64,000 bases of DNA, from NCBI GenBank assembly GCA_949987565.1, contig OX465107.1, positions 8,685,721-8,749,720 on the forward strand, in the 5' to 3' direction. Under the pieces are notes generated by a model that ran no database searches, was not told the origin of the DNA, and saw only the letters and a list, made by a program, of their open reading frames with translations. Positions 1 through 12,336 of the stretch are shown here, piece by piece. The stretch is from Luidia sarsii. Its lineage: Eukaryota > Echinodermata > Asteroidea > Paxillosida > Luidiidae. A program made the position numbers and the translations under genes. The number at the start of each line of letters is the position of its first letter. Positions within the stretch are counted from its first letter, which is position 1.

Positions 1-131
1 GAGGGAGGGAGGGAGGGAGGGAGGGAGGGAGGGAGGGAGGGAGGGAGGGAGGGAGGGAGGGAGGGAGTGAGGGAGGGAGAGAGGGAGGGAGAGAGGGAGG
101 GAGGGAGGGAGAAAGGGAGGGAGGGAAGGGA
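1..131. repeat. (GGGA)n microsatellite
   Basis: An almost pure tetranucleotide GGGA/GAGG array, with all purines on the plus strand apart from one T at position 68. It starts at the window edge, so its real length is unknown. Such polypurine tracts can form triplex or G-rich structures. No gene signal is seen in it. Confidence 0.97.
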
Positions 132-1252
132 TGGCGTACTGCCACAGACATACAGACTTCTCTCCCCTGTCCAATGGTGATGCAAGCCCTGCTATGACTA
201 AGAACCGTCTCCAACTAGCTGCTGGAATGCACTCATGCATATGGTAACACCCAGCCAAGGCTCAGTTCAAGGCTGGATAGCATGTGCATTAGATACTGGC
301 ATAAATTTCTCAAGTAAAAAAAAAATCAACACACGGTAATTTCCTTGATCCCGATTTACAAAAGAGGTCCCGGTTTTTCTTCCTCCTTTCCCCTTCCCCC
401 AACACATAGACATCCACCCAAGGTCTCTGAATGGTTGATAATTCAATTTCCATGCATGCGTAAATACATTACTGCTGACTAGGGTGGGGTGTAGAATTAC
501 ATGCACTTTAGGCTAAGCTTCACAGAGCTCAACTGAACATGAAATGTCAAATCTGTACTCTCACACATGCTTACATACATGTACATACGTACATAAGTAA
601 TACACATACATGTACTTACAGTTCAGAGCACTGGTGACAAAACACAGTCAAACCAGTTCTAATCCTATTTCAGACAATGGCTGACTTGCTGTGCGATGTA
701 TTAACCGTTATTATTTGCTCTGCATTTACAGTGCAATCACACTTTATTTCAGCTACACAACTGAGCAGAGTAAGTCTGCGATGCTATTCAATGAGGGTTT
801 GCCCTGCTCGACGTAATAATGACTTGCCATGCGATGTATTAACCGTTATCATTTGATCTGCATTTACAGAGCAACCACACTTTATTTCAGCTGCATGTAC
901 ACAACTGTGCAGAGCAAGTCTGGGATGCTATTCAATGAGGGTTTGCCCTGCCCCATGTAATAAGCACCTGAGTGCCCAGTGCATTATCATATCTATGAGG
1001 TCTGACTGTCTGAGATGAGTTCATTACTTCCATGTTACATTATTCCGAGTCCCTTTTCCCCCTATTCTGTGAGTCAGGACCTCTGGGGCTACATAATTCA
1101 ATGGGAAATGGTTCCGTATAAGGAATGCGGCAGCCTGCATCCCTTGAGCAGGCAAAAATAGGCTATGCACACATGATACATAACACATCTGTATGAAGCA
1201 GACAGACGGCCAGGCAGCATGCCCTGGTCCAAAACGTGGCTCGTAAACCTAC
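132..1252. other. Intron 3' of the last visible exon; holds a local tandem duplication
   Basis: This is AT-rich DNA downstream, in the minus sense, of the donor at 1249-1252. It should be intron if the gene continues beyond the window edge, as the open phase of the exon implies. I see no further exon with good splice sites. The only clear structure is the 682-961 duplication. An open frame at 267-506 has no coding character that I can defend. Confidence 0.5.
682..961. repeat. Two-copy tandem duplication, unit about 140 bp
   Basis: The segment from about 682 to 820 is repeated from about 821 to 961. Both copies share the words GCGATGTATTAACCGTTAT, TTTATTTCAGCT and TATTCAATGAGGGTTTGCCC in the same order and spacing. 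They differ by scattered substitutions and a small insertion in the second copy. The word TTCAATGAGGG.TTGCCC recurs next to the SINE at about 37790, so the unit may be derived from a SINE tail. Confidence 0.85.
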
Positions 1253-1344
1253 CAGGGCGGACAGTCTTGGCCGTTCTGCTTGGCTGCCCTCTGCTGGATG
1301 TGCTGGACTTGACGGATGGGTCTGAGGACAGGCAGTCAGACCGT
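1253..1344 (-). CDS. 92-nt exon of the giant disordered-protein gene (last exon visible)
   Basis: On the minus strand a long pyrimidine tract and TTTATAG acceptor (just above 1344) lead into 92 nt, followed by a CCTG|GTAGGTTT donor at 1249-1252. The exon takes phase 2. The AG left by the exon at 9264-9387 plus its first A makes an Arg codon. It then reads 30 open codons, including RSDCLSSDPSVKSS and RGQPSRTAKTVRP, and leaves in phase 1. The composition (Ser, Arg, Lys, Pro and Thr rich, no hydrophobic core) matches the giant exon. It is embedded in a 157-codon open frame (1098-1571) whose flanks are intron. The protein must continue beyond the left edge of the window. Seen: splice motifs, frame and composition. 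Inferred: membership in this gene, because of the phase match. Confidence 0.78.
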
Positions 1345-1540
1345 CTATAAAGAGTGTTGAAAGAGGAGACAAAGGAAAGACCTTCATAACATGATCCGTG
1401 ATTATACCGGATGCGTGTGTGGAAGTCTGGAAGAGTATTCGGCTTATGCCTACTGTAATCAAGTACAAAATGTGTACATTGTATTTCATAATTTTTGACA
1501 AATTTGCTATGCACAGGCCATACCTGTGCACATGGATTCA

Positions 1541-1641
1541 CTTTTATGATCAAGCAAACTGCCCTAAACAAAACCTAACAGGCTACATGTACATGGCTCA
1601 GCAGATGAAGAGAAAAGGTAATAGATGGACATTTTGGGAAT
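1541..1641. repeat. Direct duplication, copy 1 (partner at 2029-2123)
   Basis: The roughly 100 bp that begin CTTTTATGATCAAGCAAACT and continue through GCCCTAAACAAAAC, GGCTCAG and GATGAAGAGAAAAG recur at 2029-2123. The order is the same and the identity is high; one copy carries an extra ACATGTACAT insertion. The two copies bracket about 390 bp that contain a hammerhead-like repeat copy, so they may be terminal direct repeats of a small element. Confidence 0.85.
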
Positions 1642-1720
1642 GACTATGCAATACAGAAATGTTGCTAATTGCGTACAGACAAAAGAGACCAACTTCATTT
1701 CAAATCTAAAGCATTTATTT

Positions 1721-1768
1721 GGGGGCCCGATGTTTGGTCCTAGCAGGACCTTTCTCCAAGGCAGAGTG
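1721..1768 (-). repeat. Hammerhead-like interspersed repeat, minus-orientation copy
   Basis: On the minus strand this reads GCCTTGGAGAAAGGTCC, a short loop, then GGACC and a CAAACATC stretch, followed by GGGCCC. It is a diverged member of the family described at 26097-26285. The stem II pairing (GGTCC with GGACC) is perfect here, but the GAAA box is altered. Confidence 0.7.
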
Positions 1769-2028
1769 TATGCAAATGCTCTTCAAGTGTCCACATTACG
1801 CATCTGTAGTACAAGGACAGGGATTTCCAGAGGCATACCAACACTGTAAAAATATGCACAATTTAATGCATGTATGGAATGTGTGGTACTACTGTGATAA
1901 AAAAAATGCCCAAGAATTTGATGAACTGAAAATCTACTTCCAGTGTATTCAACAACTTTGGTAAGGTGCTGACACATGGGTACCAGTTACAGATGTTGCT
2001 ACAAGTATGCAATAACCTGTTTTTTTCC

Positions 2029-2123
2029 TTTTTATGATCAAGCAAACTGCCCTAAACAAAACAAAACAGGCTACTTGGCTCAGGAGATGAAGAGAAAAGA
2101 TGATAGACGGAAATTTCGAGAAT
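2029..2123. repeat. Direct duplication, copy 2 (partner at 1541-1641)
   Basis: Second copy of the ~100-bp duplicated block, with the same word order as at 1541-1641 and diverged by substitutions and by loss of one ACATGTACAT. Confidence 0.85.
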
Positions 2124-3291
2124 GTCATATTTTGGCCGAAAGTTTCTAAGATGTAGCAACTACGCGTTCAGCAGGACGAAAAACAGTTAAATGTCAAGTA
2201 AAGTTTGGTTTCTGGCCCCTCCAGTGACGCACACTAAATTGTCAAGCCACATTTTATCCACATTTCATAACGCTGATTCATGGGTTGGCAAATCTTAAGA
2301 AGATACCATGGAGGCAGGCAGATAGCTAATAGGATAACAGGCTTCTAGTCTTGCACAGATATTATGATAAGCATTCACAAAGACTTTAATGTGATTGGCC
2401 TTTCCGACTGGAGAAGTAACTGCACATGTGTACATAATGTACGTGAACATACTTGTGACTCGTCATAAATGTTTCAAGATCACAGAATAATCCATTTAAA
2501 TTCCCCACCAGTACATTGCGTCGAGCTCATATAACACTACTCAAGCATACTCATCATCTAATCCTGTACATGTACATGTATGGGCACAATGTTTATGTAC
2601 TATTTGGGTTGGAAACTGGTCTTGTGCACATTTCTATGGGCCTTCTTTTGCCTTCCCAAAGTTATCAAATAACCAGCGATATGATTTTATTCTTCACTCA
2701 TACACCTAAGCCTTTCCCATGTACAATTTCACACGTGAATATGAAGCATCATTCATACTCACAATTTTAATGACTGGAGTATTCAGAACAATCCTTTATC
2801 CCAGAAGCAGTTGAAAATATAGTCCCACTTTCTTGAAAAACAGGTCATTTTATTTCACTGTTTCAAATGCCAGTAGTGATGATGTGTAGGGTGTGTGGAC
2901 AACATTTTCAACAAAATAACTGGGTTTTTCATGGGGAGCAACTATGTAGAACACAACGGTCTTTAATTACGTGCAAAATGAAAATACAGATTACAGACGG
3001 TATGGTTGACGTGGAGATCTGACAATTGGTGGTATCAGTTGATGTACTTTGGCCTGCCTGACAAATAAATGTACACTCAGTAAATAGAGATGCTCAGCAT
3101 GTATTGAGTGTATTTGGGTCATTTGATAACTGACACCACATGCATGGAGTGCGAATATCACAGCACTGACAGCAGTGAACAAATCACTAGATGACTAGTG
3201 ATAAGAAGAGCCATCATTTCCAATGGTACTGCATAAATTTGGATGCAACACTAAGAACAATGCGGGGCAATTTCTAAGCAAAACAAGCAAA

Positions 3292-3613
3292 AGCCATGTC
3301 CGCACTGGACCTATTTTGGGTAATTATAAACTAACCAAGCAAATGGAAGGAAGTTTTCCTCCCAGATAACTTACCCGGCTCGAATGGGTAAGTTTTCCAA
3401 CTGACTTCTGCCCAGTTAAATTGACCAGGTCAGTTTAACTGAGTCGAAAAGTCCAAAGCGGACACGACGTGCGTTTATGCACCAGTCAGTTAAGTTTTAC
3501 CGGTTGTAACATTTACCCATGTCGATAGTCCAGGTGCGGACGCCGGGTAGATTTGGAATGTTACCCACGATCTCGGTAAAAAATAAATCAAGTGTGGACG
3601 CAGCTGAGCTTTG
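3292..3613. mobile_element. MITE-like foldback element, GTCCGCACTGGAC family
   Basis: The left end reads AAGCCATGTCCGCACTGGAC. The right end, read on the other strand, is AAAGCTCAGCTGCGTCCACACT. The interior has self-complementary blocks: TTACCCGGCTCGAATGGGTAA, a CCAGGTCAGTTTAACTGAGT block and CCGGTTGTAAC. Closely related sequence lies at 36062-36410 (GACCTGGTCAATTTGACCGGG, TTACCCATTTGAGCCGGG). There is no transposase frame, so it is a non-autonomous DNA element. Exact ends are uncertain by several bases. Confidence 0.7.
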
Positions 3614-4345
3614 GTGAATGTACCTTAGTGAGTGTACAAGCTTAGTGAGTGTACCAACAAATGTTCCTGTAACACTTTATGCCTCTATCTTGTTCTCAAT
3701 TGTTTGGCTTTGTCACAACAACATTATGCAGGGTTCAAAATTCACAACAGCCACAACAGCCATGGCTGTTGAGTGTCGACGCCCCTTCCACTGGCTGTGG
3801 AAAAAAACCCAAATCCATAGCCATGTTGGCTGTGCCCTTTGAACAGAATGAATATGGGTTACAATATGGTTACAAGCATCTTTTGGCCTTTGTGTCCTTA
3901 GTTGTTTTTTTTGGCCTTCGTGCCTTTGCATGTGCACCTTCAACTTTTGACTCCATGAAGGCCACAATGACATTGCCCCTCAGGCAACATATTCTGACCC
4001 CTGATCATGCACATTAGTTTGGATTTTTGATGGGATCTGATTCATCAAGTAATTCATTTTGTTTCGGCCAAAAAAAACTAAACAAATAAAATAGAAGTTG
4101 ATCAGCTCTGTTAGGTACGTACTAAATGTGCACATACAATTACATATGTGCATGTGCACAATCTGGTAGGGGAGCCCCAGTTGCCACGGAACCCGATCCC
4201 GTCATCAGGCTTAGAAATACCAAATGTAATCCATGTGGGGAGAAAATGCAGACAGTCAGAAAATTGAGCAGTGACACTGCTACCAGACATTGGACTCCTA
4301 AGTATTTCACCGGCGGCCATTACTCATTATTGGTGCCCGAGGCTT

Positions 4346-4476
4346 GGAAGAGGGGAAGGGAGGAGGGAGGGGAAGGGAGGAGGGAGGGGAGGGAGGGGAG
4401 GAGGGAGGAAGAGGAGGAGGGGATGGGAGGAGGGGAGGGAGAAGGGAGGGGAGGGAGAGGGGAGGGAGAGGAAAAA
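4346..4476. repeat. GGGA/GGAA polypurine tract
   Basis: About 130 nt of nearly pure purine on the plus strand, built from GGGAGG and GGAAGGG units with a single T. Overlapping open frames in several phases are an artefact of the low complexity. Confidence 0.95.
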
Positions 4477-5395
4477 TGAATTTGCTCAGTGGTGCCTCAA
4501 AGGCGGAGTGGGGGAATGAGGAGGGCGGCAAGAAAAAAGATCTACAAGGAATTAAGCATGCGCTTAGCAGGGCACATGGTGCGGAGCTTGGGGGCAAAGT
4601 GAACCGTGGCAAGTATTAATATCAAAACGATGCCCCGGAAGATTGACATATATGTACGTGTGGGCATTAAGGACGGATAATCAACCCTTACATCTCATAC
4701 AAGTGCTGGTCATAATGTGTATGTAATGTATTCCTATAGCCCCAGTGCTGCACATCCAGTACTGTATACAAGTAGTACAGTGTAGCATTACATGTACAGC
4801 ACATGTCTAGGGCCAATATGCACAGTGTTACTAGTCAATACTAGCATGGAGATAATATACACGCCTATTCAACTCAACATTATGCCTGCACAAACGACGT
4901 CAATGTCACAACATAAACATTTCTGAAAAGGATAAACAATGCCACGCTAGTCGGATCAAAACTGCATGTCATTAAAGATATGAGAACGCAAGTGCTGCAT
5001 TACTAAGTTCTGATACGACAAATTTATCATTTTTGACACCTCTATGATCTGTATTTAGAAATATCATTATTTTTTAATAGTAATCAATATATCTTTCCTA
5101 CCAACAATTCATGTACCATCTACATGTACATCATATTAATATATATTTCTTTTTAAAAGAAATTCCATGTACACCATGTACAGTATAGTATCAACACGTA
5201 CATCTTGTATTCAATGATTTGACTCTTTCAATATTAATATTTTTTCATTATGAAAGCAAGCTGCGCATACTATTCCAACAGAAAAATATCTAAAGAAATA
5301 CTGAGTACACAGAATTCAGTGTTCATGTTAAATTTCTCCATATCTGACATCCAGTCCACATGTACAGTATGCTAACTGACCATCACTCCACTTAC

Positions 5396-5453
5396 CACCT
5401 CAGTCACACATTCTACTGGATTACAGAAAATCTCCCGGCCTATCGCCACAAAA
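5396..5453 (-). CDS. Doubtful 58-nt alternative exon
   Basis: On the minus strand a pyrimidine-rich tract ending CGCGGAG precedes 58 nt, followed by a strong GTG|GTAAGTGG donor at 5391-5395. Taking phase 2, as left by the exon at 9264-9387, it gives Ser then FVAIGREIFCNPVECVTEV with no stop. It would leave in phase 0, whereas the next exon (1253-1344) needs phase 2, so it cannot be an ordinary cassette. Reading through the donor gives nine more codons and a stop, so an alternative last exon is possible. The acceptor is weak. It may be chance. Confidence 0.2.
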
Positions 5454-6059
5454 CTCCGCGATGAGACACACAGCGATGCAGACGAGAGTGTGCAGAGGAG
5501 AGAAGGGACACAGAAAGACCAAGTCCTGCCGGAGCAAACAGGGAAACTCTAGACTGTCCGTGCCACATCCTCTAGATGCTGAGAGACGGCAAAATGTGGA
5601 TCAGATGGGGAGAGCCGGCTGAGAAGGACTGGGGGATGTTTGACAGGACTGCACGGTGCACGCACGCATGCATGTATGTATCCACACACACACATACATA
5701 CACAGGCATGCATGCATGCACTGCCGTCTGCACGCGCCACGCCAAAATACACGCACGTATGGGTGCGGATGAGATAGAGACGATAAATCATTGGGGTAGA
5801 CTTGCCACCAGTCTGCTCTTGTGCGGTGGCCCCTGATGGCAATCAACTATGAACAATTTGGCTTAACAGTGGGTCATGTATTCCGGGAAGCTTTATCTGC
5901 CTCTGCAGCAATTTCGGGTCCCCCCAAAAATATAAAAAAATTATGGAGATTGCTGCACTGAAACTACCGGTAATGCTTTGTGCTGATAGAATAGGATGGG
6001 TTTCTTTTATTGGCTCCAAAGTACACGTGGTGTGTGGGTCTAAAGGACCCTCAATAGTC

Positions 6060-6920
6060 AATACACATGCATGTATACAGTGAACCATACATGTACATGT
6101 ACAGTTGCTACGTCACATCTAAGGGCCATTGAGGGTTGGGGCTTGGGAATTGGACATAATTGTGGATGACGTGTCTATTAGTACTTCAGGGAAATGTGGT
6201 CACCTAGCGGACAACATTCTAATATCTTTAACAGTTAACAAACATAATTCTTTTATCGTGTTAGTGATGGGAATATATACATTGTACAGTATGACCATTT
6301 CCTACAATTGTAAATTCTTGTGGCAGTGAAATGGCACAATGTTTGAATAAGCAAAAATAATACTACATGTACTTCAAGTTTAGGAATTCAGTGTGTGGAC
6401 ATGTAGGCCTAAATGTACACGTACAGTTAGATAGAACTTGTACATGTACATTTTAAATTTTTAATATCTTGCATACATGCATCAAATATAAATTGAGACA
6501 ACACAGACAGTACTACGCATGTTTTTGAAAAATACCACTACATGCACACGTACATGTTTACATTATTAGTTTTCCTTCTATTCAACAATCTTCCAATTTC
6601 TGCATACTATGTACATGTACATCACTACATGTACATCAAACAAATTATGCAGAATTTGTACATGGACAATATACATGTATGCCTATACCGTAAGTATCAT
6701 GTATGTATGGTACACCATGTCATGTGTATATGATGTAACCTAAGAATTAAATGCTACCAAACACATGACATGTCACATGTCAATGTTTTTTATGACTTTT
6801 TTATGAATGTTTTCAGAAAAAACGAACAATACTGACCTTAATGTACAACTGTACAGTACATTCAGTGTGCTCAATAGTCCTTACATGCAGAGAATGAATA
6901 ATATACATTATGTGTAAGAT
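6060..6920. repeat. Zone dense in ACATGT/TGTACA palindromes
   Basis: The words TACATGTACA, ACATGTACAT and close variants recur every few tens of bases here, for example near 6090, 6430, 6610 and 6660. The same words occur throughout the window. No coding signal is seen. Confidence 0.6.
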
Positions 6921-8608
6921 GTCTGTGTACACATGCACATGTGACCACACAGCATACAAATCCAGTAAACAATCTTGAGCAACAGACTGGCAGCCAGTCT
7001 AACTCCTCCAGCTAGTTCAAGTGCCAATACTTTGACTCACATACTCCATGAGTCATAAAAATGTTGTCATGACGATGGCTACTCCAGATAGCGGCCTAGG
7101 CCGGCTATAGTCATGAGAGTCTGCACTTGTTTACATGACTGGAATGCTCGCTTGCGAAACCGACAGATTTATGACTGGGGAACACTCAGACAATACTGAT
7201 TGGCCTCACTTCTGAAAGGGAAGATGAGACAGGCATGATCATAGTCATCATACCGCCTTAAGACAGTAGACTATGGCCGAAAAGCATTATTGTGCATATA
7301 AGGCCAAGTGCAAGGCTTATGAGAGGATGACTTGGTGGAATGAACTAATTTCTGTCTTCAAGAGAAAGATTGAAGCCATCTTGAAAAAGATCTGACAGGA
7401 AGTACATCTTACGCGACTTGTACAATCAGGGTCAATTCCTGTACACTAACCCTACCAGGCTACCACTAATTGCAACAAAATGCTTGTTCCTCAGACTGTG
7501 TATGTTTCTTCTTATTTATTTCCTGATTAAAGATTCAATTGATAGCTTTTGCAAATTTCCAATAGTAATTTGAAAATTGAGGGATTTTTTAATTGACATT
7601 GGCAATTTAAATGTTCTTCTGTATTAAAGCTGATTTGAATTCAACCTATGGACTGCTATAAACAGTAAAATGAATCCAAACAATAATAATAACTATTATA
7701 ATAAAATAATAATAACAACATACACTGGGTCCTCACTGACAAATTCTTAAGCCCCATCTATTCTCAGATGCATCCAATTTCAATATTGAACCCCGATAAA
7801 AATGATTATATTTTTTTCTAATAAAAAGAGTGCAATGCAATCATGTGGTCACGACATATCAAGACTGATTATTTACTTCAATGAAATCATTGACTGTAGA
7901 ATTGTAGGTCCCATACAAGGCAATGCAAGGCAAGGAATTGAGATCCCCGGTACCTATGCTTTTTAAAAGTCTTTGTAAACTAACCCCCTATCTCATCCTT
8001 TCAACCGACAACGCTTGATATCCAATGCAGCCTGACAATGCCATCATTCGGGCTTTTACGGTCAATCCTGGAAACTCTAGTCGCCTGTTTACAATCAAAC
8101 TTCCTCGCACACAAACTCAAAGCAAGTGGATAGTTCACAACTCATGGAACAGACAAGAGACCAGCCAGAACGAAAAAAAACCACTGGTTTCATCTTAGGA
8201 TAAAAGGATCAATCTTGAATACTAGAAACTCTGCATGTCACTGTATTAATTTTTCAAACATGGCGACGAGACGAAACTGACCCCAAGTATGGTTTTCCTG
8301 TAAATCTGAAATTCATTCATAAAAAGTGAATAGAAAGCCTGTCCTCACACTTCTAAATCCTCTCATTTTAATAGGATTTGGCTCAATTCCTTGTGGCTAT
8401 GGGGCTTTAACCATTCAGGGCAGTTGGCCCGATCCCTTGCAGTTGCTGAATATAATTCTGCTTTCTCGCCGTTCTTAAGAGCTTGGGACCCTTGGCTAGT
8501 GATTTTACCCTCAGTCCAGGAGACATTAGAATGGGCATGCATGACTAATGGTCTTGTAATTTCCAAGTTGAATAAAACCAATAAACACGTTGTTTTTTAG
8601 TACTTTTT

Positions 8609-8650
8609 CGGCCTTTGAGAAAGGTCCTGCTGGGATCAAAAAATCAGGTT
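8609..8650 (+). repeat. Hammerhead-like interspersed repeat, plus-orientation copy
   Basis: Reads GGCCTTTGAGAAAGGTCC, a short loop, GGGATC, then an A-rich run in place of GAAACGTC. It is followed at about 8668 by the associated module TTTGCATTTTGGT...AACATTTTTGCAAACT, which accompanies several other copies. Confidence 0.75.
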
Positions 8651-9263
8651 CTCTATATTGAGCAGATTTGCATTTTGGTTATTTTAGTAACATTTTTGCA
8701 AACTACTCTTTGAAAAATAATAATTCTTCAAAAATTGAAAAGGTCAAATGTTGCAAATTCAATTCTGAAAGGATCTTGCTCAAAAGTATCACATCTAAAA
8801 TGTTGAGATATTTAATTTTGATCACCCAAGTCACCAAGAAGTTGGCAACATTTTTCCGGCTATCCAATTTATTTCCGGCTATCCAATTGTGATTCCTTAA
8901 ACCATTTTATGTGGAAAAGGATTCTTTCTCTCCACCAACTTGATTTGTTGAAATGATGGAGATGAAAAAGCAACACTCAATTTATTTTCTTTCATCTTGT
9001 AAAATTAAAACAATCATCCAGAACGATGGTCTTGTGCAGTGCCCTCCCAAATTCGAAACCCTGCCAAATTGAAGATCCAGGGGAGGGGTCACAATGACAC
9101 AAAGGGACTTGGTTTTGATTGAACTTTTGATCAAGTTTTTAATGATGTTGGAGCGAGGTAGGAAAAAGGGTTGGAGAAATCTTGAAATTTTTCTTCTTTT
9201 GGGAGGGGGTTACCCCTTTGAGATTTTGAAAAGGCTGTAAGTCCACATAAAACATAAACTTAC

Positions 9264-9387
9264 CTGTTTGTGTAAGACTCTTCTGAGGACTGGCGATACC
9301 TGTCTGAAAATGATTCCCTGGAAGAATGGCGATGTCTTGCTTGGGATACAGGAGTAGAGTGCAAGGGCGGGTCTGGTATATCTAAGT
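9264..9387 (-). CDS. 124-nt exon of the giant disordered-protein gene
   Basis: On the minus strand the acceptor TTTTATCTCTGCAG leads into 124 nt, and a near-consensus AACAG|GTAAGTTT donor follows (9258-9263). The giant exon ends in phase 1 with a lone G. That G plus the first AC makes Asp, and 40 open codons follow, including LDIPDPPLHSTPVSQ and later SRESFSDRYRQSSEESYTN. The exon leaves in phase 2 (AG), which the exon at 1253-1344 completes. The composition, rich in Ser, Arg, His, Gln and Pro, continues that of the giant exon. Seen: both splice sites, the open frame and matching phase on both sides. Inferred: direct splicing across 46 kb to the giant exon. Intervening exons may exist. Confidence 0.85.
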
Positions 9388-10146
9388 CTGCAGAGATAAA
9401 ACCAAACCAAGGACACCAAAGTTGAGTACTTAGAAGTCAAGCCCTCCAGAGCACATCCAGCATGCACTGAGGGATAAGACTATCTCCTTGAGGGCATAAC
9501 TTTGTAATGTCTGGATGCCAGGAATTAGATTGGCACAAGAGGGGTCCCCTAGGTTGTCCAGCGAGTTTCACACCATATGTTTGTACACAGACTGGCTCTG
9601 TGTGTGTAGAAGTAGGGGCCCCCATGCCTGCTATGCAAACCCCTGAGGGGGAGTCTGTCAAAGCGTGACCATCACACTGTACACTGGCGTGGCCAGGGTC
9701 TCTCCGATCAATATGCAGATACATCACAGAAGAGGAAGATGAGACCATGATGAGACCATAGACAGACATAGCTCTGTGATGAGACAGACATGAGAACATG
9801 ACATAAACGTCAAACCCCAAATATTACCACAACCACGTATGATTTACAAAGTGTTTAGGGCTATGAAGTACATGTAAATATCCATGTACTTGTACTCATC
9901 ATATTCATAAAACAAAGTTGGGGCAAAAAACAACTAGCAGTTTTGTCATTAAAATCAGTAATATAAAATTTTGCAAAACTATAGTGTGACCGTAAAAGAG
10001 GAAATCTGAAATAGATAGAGAACCTGAAGGCTGGGATCTTGGCAGGATCTTTCTAATGTCTGCTTTGGGAGAGGCCTTGTCAGCTTTTCAGAGAGACCTG
10101 CTGCCGACTGCATACTGATAATCTAATAACCTAACCAATAACTTAC

Positions 10147-10451
10147 GGCCGTTTCCACTGTTCCAAATAAACGTGATTAGGTACATGTATTTGGATTGCG
10201 GTTTGAATCACAATTCAAACTCCCCTTACTTTTTTGTTCTAGACACAATCAACATTATTAATAGTTGGATTTGAATCGTGATTGGGACTTCACTATTACT
10301 ATTTTAGTGAGACTTTTCCAAATAATCGCATTCATTTGCGACGCGATGACTGTGGGAATGAGCCGCTGAATCGCATTGTGATTTTAAATCCCAAAATGCA
10401 CTGCTCGCGCTCTTACTGACCGGAAGTGCCATGCTTGTTTACATGTCTCCC
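10147..10451. mobile_element. MITE-like repeat with AATCGCGATT motifs, copy 1
   Basis: It begins GGCCGTTTCCACTG, and a matching inverted end (CAGTGGAAACGGCC) occurs in a fragment at 33036-33050. The body carries GGATTTGAATCGTGATTGGG, TTAGTGAGACTTTTCCAAAT, AATCGCATTCATTT and GAAGTG.C.TGCTTGTTTACAT. All of these recur in the same order at 62820-63060. Shorter relatives with GATTTGAATCGCAATCCAAA lie at about 28810-29060 and 35710-35780. No transposase frame is present. Confidence 0.75.
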
Positions 10452-12336
10452 ACAGATAATGTAACTTCCAAAAAACTCTAACCAGTAAATAATTTATTAC
10501 CTCCTGACAGATAATGTAACCGATACATTTTTGGTTTGAAAATTTACTACAATATGGGTCAAATTGTGTTACATTATCAGTTGGCGATACAGTATTGTTC
10601 AAGTGGTGACACACTATCAGTTTATAGTGATCAATACATAAGGCATTGGTTATGACAGTTGTAACAGCCTGCTCTAGATGCTAGCATCAAAAGCATCTGG
10701 CCCTCTTATTTTGTTATTGTTACAAAAACCACAGGGCACAGACGCTAAGGATTTACATGGCAAGACGTGACCTTCCTAAGCCACTCCACTAAAATGTAAA
10801 AAACAAAAAGTGTAATTCAAGACACTGCTGCCCTGGGCTTAGTGGGCTCTACAAGACTGGGATCAAGAACATGAAAAATAGGCACATAAATGAGAATCAC
10901 TGGTGGCATTAAACTTGCTAGGAAAATATTGATACAAATGTATCAATTCTGCTTCCTCAACCTATAACAATTTTATAACAAATATCACTTTATAACAAAT
11001 TAACAACTACAGATCCTATGTATTACCTTTGGCCCATTTAAAGGCTTGCATTTAACAGTAAACACTAAATAAAAATCAAAAGTTCAGGAATTGTACATTG
11101 TAGAAACACAGGCATCAGACACTGGAACAATGCATACACGTATTTAATACATTCTATGAAACTGGATCATGTACCAAGGCTACTAAAATGATGAGAAAAG
11201 GCTTAACCATTTAATGATGCATAGCCCAAATGTGGTTGTGCTAATTCAATTGTGAGTGAAATTTTAAAGTACATGTACATTTTGTTTCTCAAGTAAGCCA
11301 GGACATTCATTGGTAATGTACCTGCACATTGACAAAAATCTACCAGTGAAAATCACCAGCGCAAATAGAATGTAGCAACTTTTTTGGGCCATAGAAAATG
11401 CACCGTCTCTTACTCTTACCATGATTAACACCATACATGTACAGGTACTTCCTCGCACAATGGGCCTAGCGACACCCACATAATCAAATTGGATGCCTTT
11501 TGGCAGTTGTCAAGGTCAAGGTTGGGTAATTTTGTCACCAATTCAACAGATGTGGTCTCTTTCATCATCATCATCAATGCAACTGTTCTTGCTACAAGTG
11601 TCTCAGTAAGTTATGAACTTCCAAAGGCACCAGTACAATGGGCCAATAATCAATATACATTGGACATGTATAACCTCTAGTGTATACGTACAAATGCTGA
11701 CAAGTTTTCAGCCCAGTTGGCAAAAGCAAGTCATGGCCAATCACAATTCCAATGACATTCAATAAAATGCAAAGCTTGTGCCATTTCGTGTAATGGTGAA
11801 TAGACATAATTTCCCCTTACTTTTCTGAGCAATTTTTAGATTCTGTGTAACATAAGGACAACCTGTACTCTATATAATATATTTATAATGATGGCTCGAA
11901 AAAATAAATGGCTACTTATTTCTGATAGTAGCCCGACATGAAAATTTAGTGGTCCAAAAATTTTACATAGATCTACATCTACATGTACCGGTAACGGTAA
12001 GTTTTAACAACATTTGGGGGTTCATGTTCACAGTTCAAAAATCATATATGATAAACACATCATTTATTTTCTTTGGCCGTAACAACAAATACCAAAGGGA
12101 AGTGATTTTTATAAGGGGTCATGCGCATGGGTAACCGACATAATGGCTTTCAGTCTAATGAACTTCTCACAGGAGCCAAATCAGTTGATATGAAACTCAA
12201 TTGAAAAAAAACCAAGATAATTGTATGAATTTATGGATTGTCTGAGATGGGAACTGAAGTAATGTCAAGTGAAGCCTTTCAACTTTCAAGTACATGTAAT
12301 TAAGAATATTGCTCCAGCTTGGGCACTTGACCTTAC

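Larger units (their letters stand above)
1345..9263 (-). other. Intron of about 7.9 kb between the 92-nt and 124-nt exons
   Basis: This is AT-rich intronic DNA. Supported contents are a hammerhead-like repeat copy (1721-1768) enclosed by a ~100-bp direct duplication, a MITE (3292-3613), a polypurine tract (4346-4476), a doubtful exon (5396-5453), a dense ACATGT/TGTACA zone (about 6060-6920) and another hammerhead-like copy (8609-8650). From 6921 to 8600 I see only unique AT-rich sequence. The frames open on both strands at 8363-8600 are not recognised. Confidence 0.7.

Noticed and set aside
4307..4619. Gly/Glu-rich and Pro/Ser-rich open frames across the polypurine tract.
   Set aside because: Low-complexity artefacts of a GGGA/GGAA tract.
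9437..9820. 127-codon minus-strand open frame just upstream of the 124-nt exon, with a good acceptor-like TCTCATCACAG.
   Set aside because: No donor in a useful phase was found, and the frame ends in a stop before the exon. It could be an alternative exon but the support is too thin.
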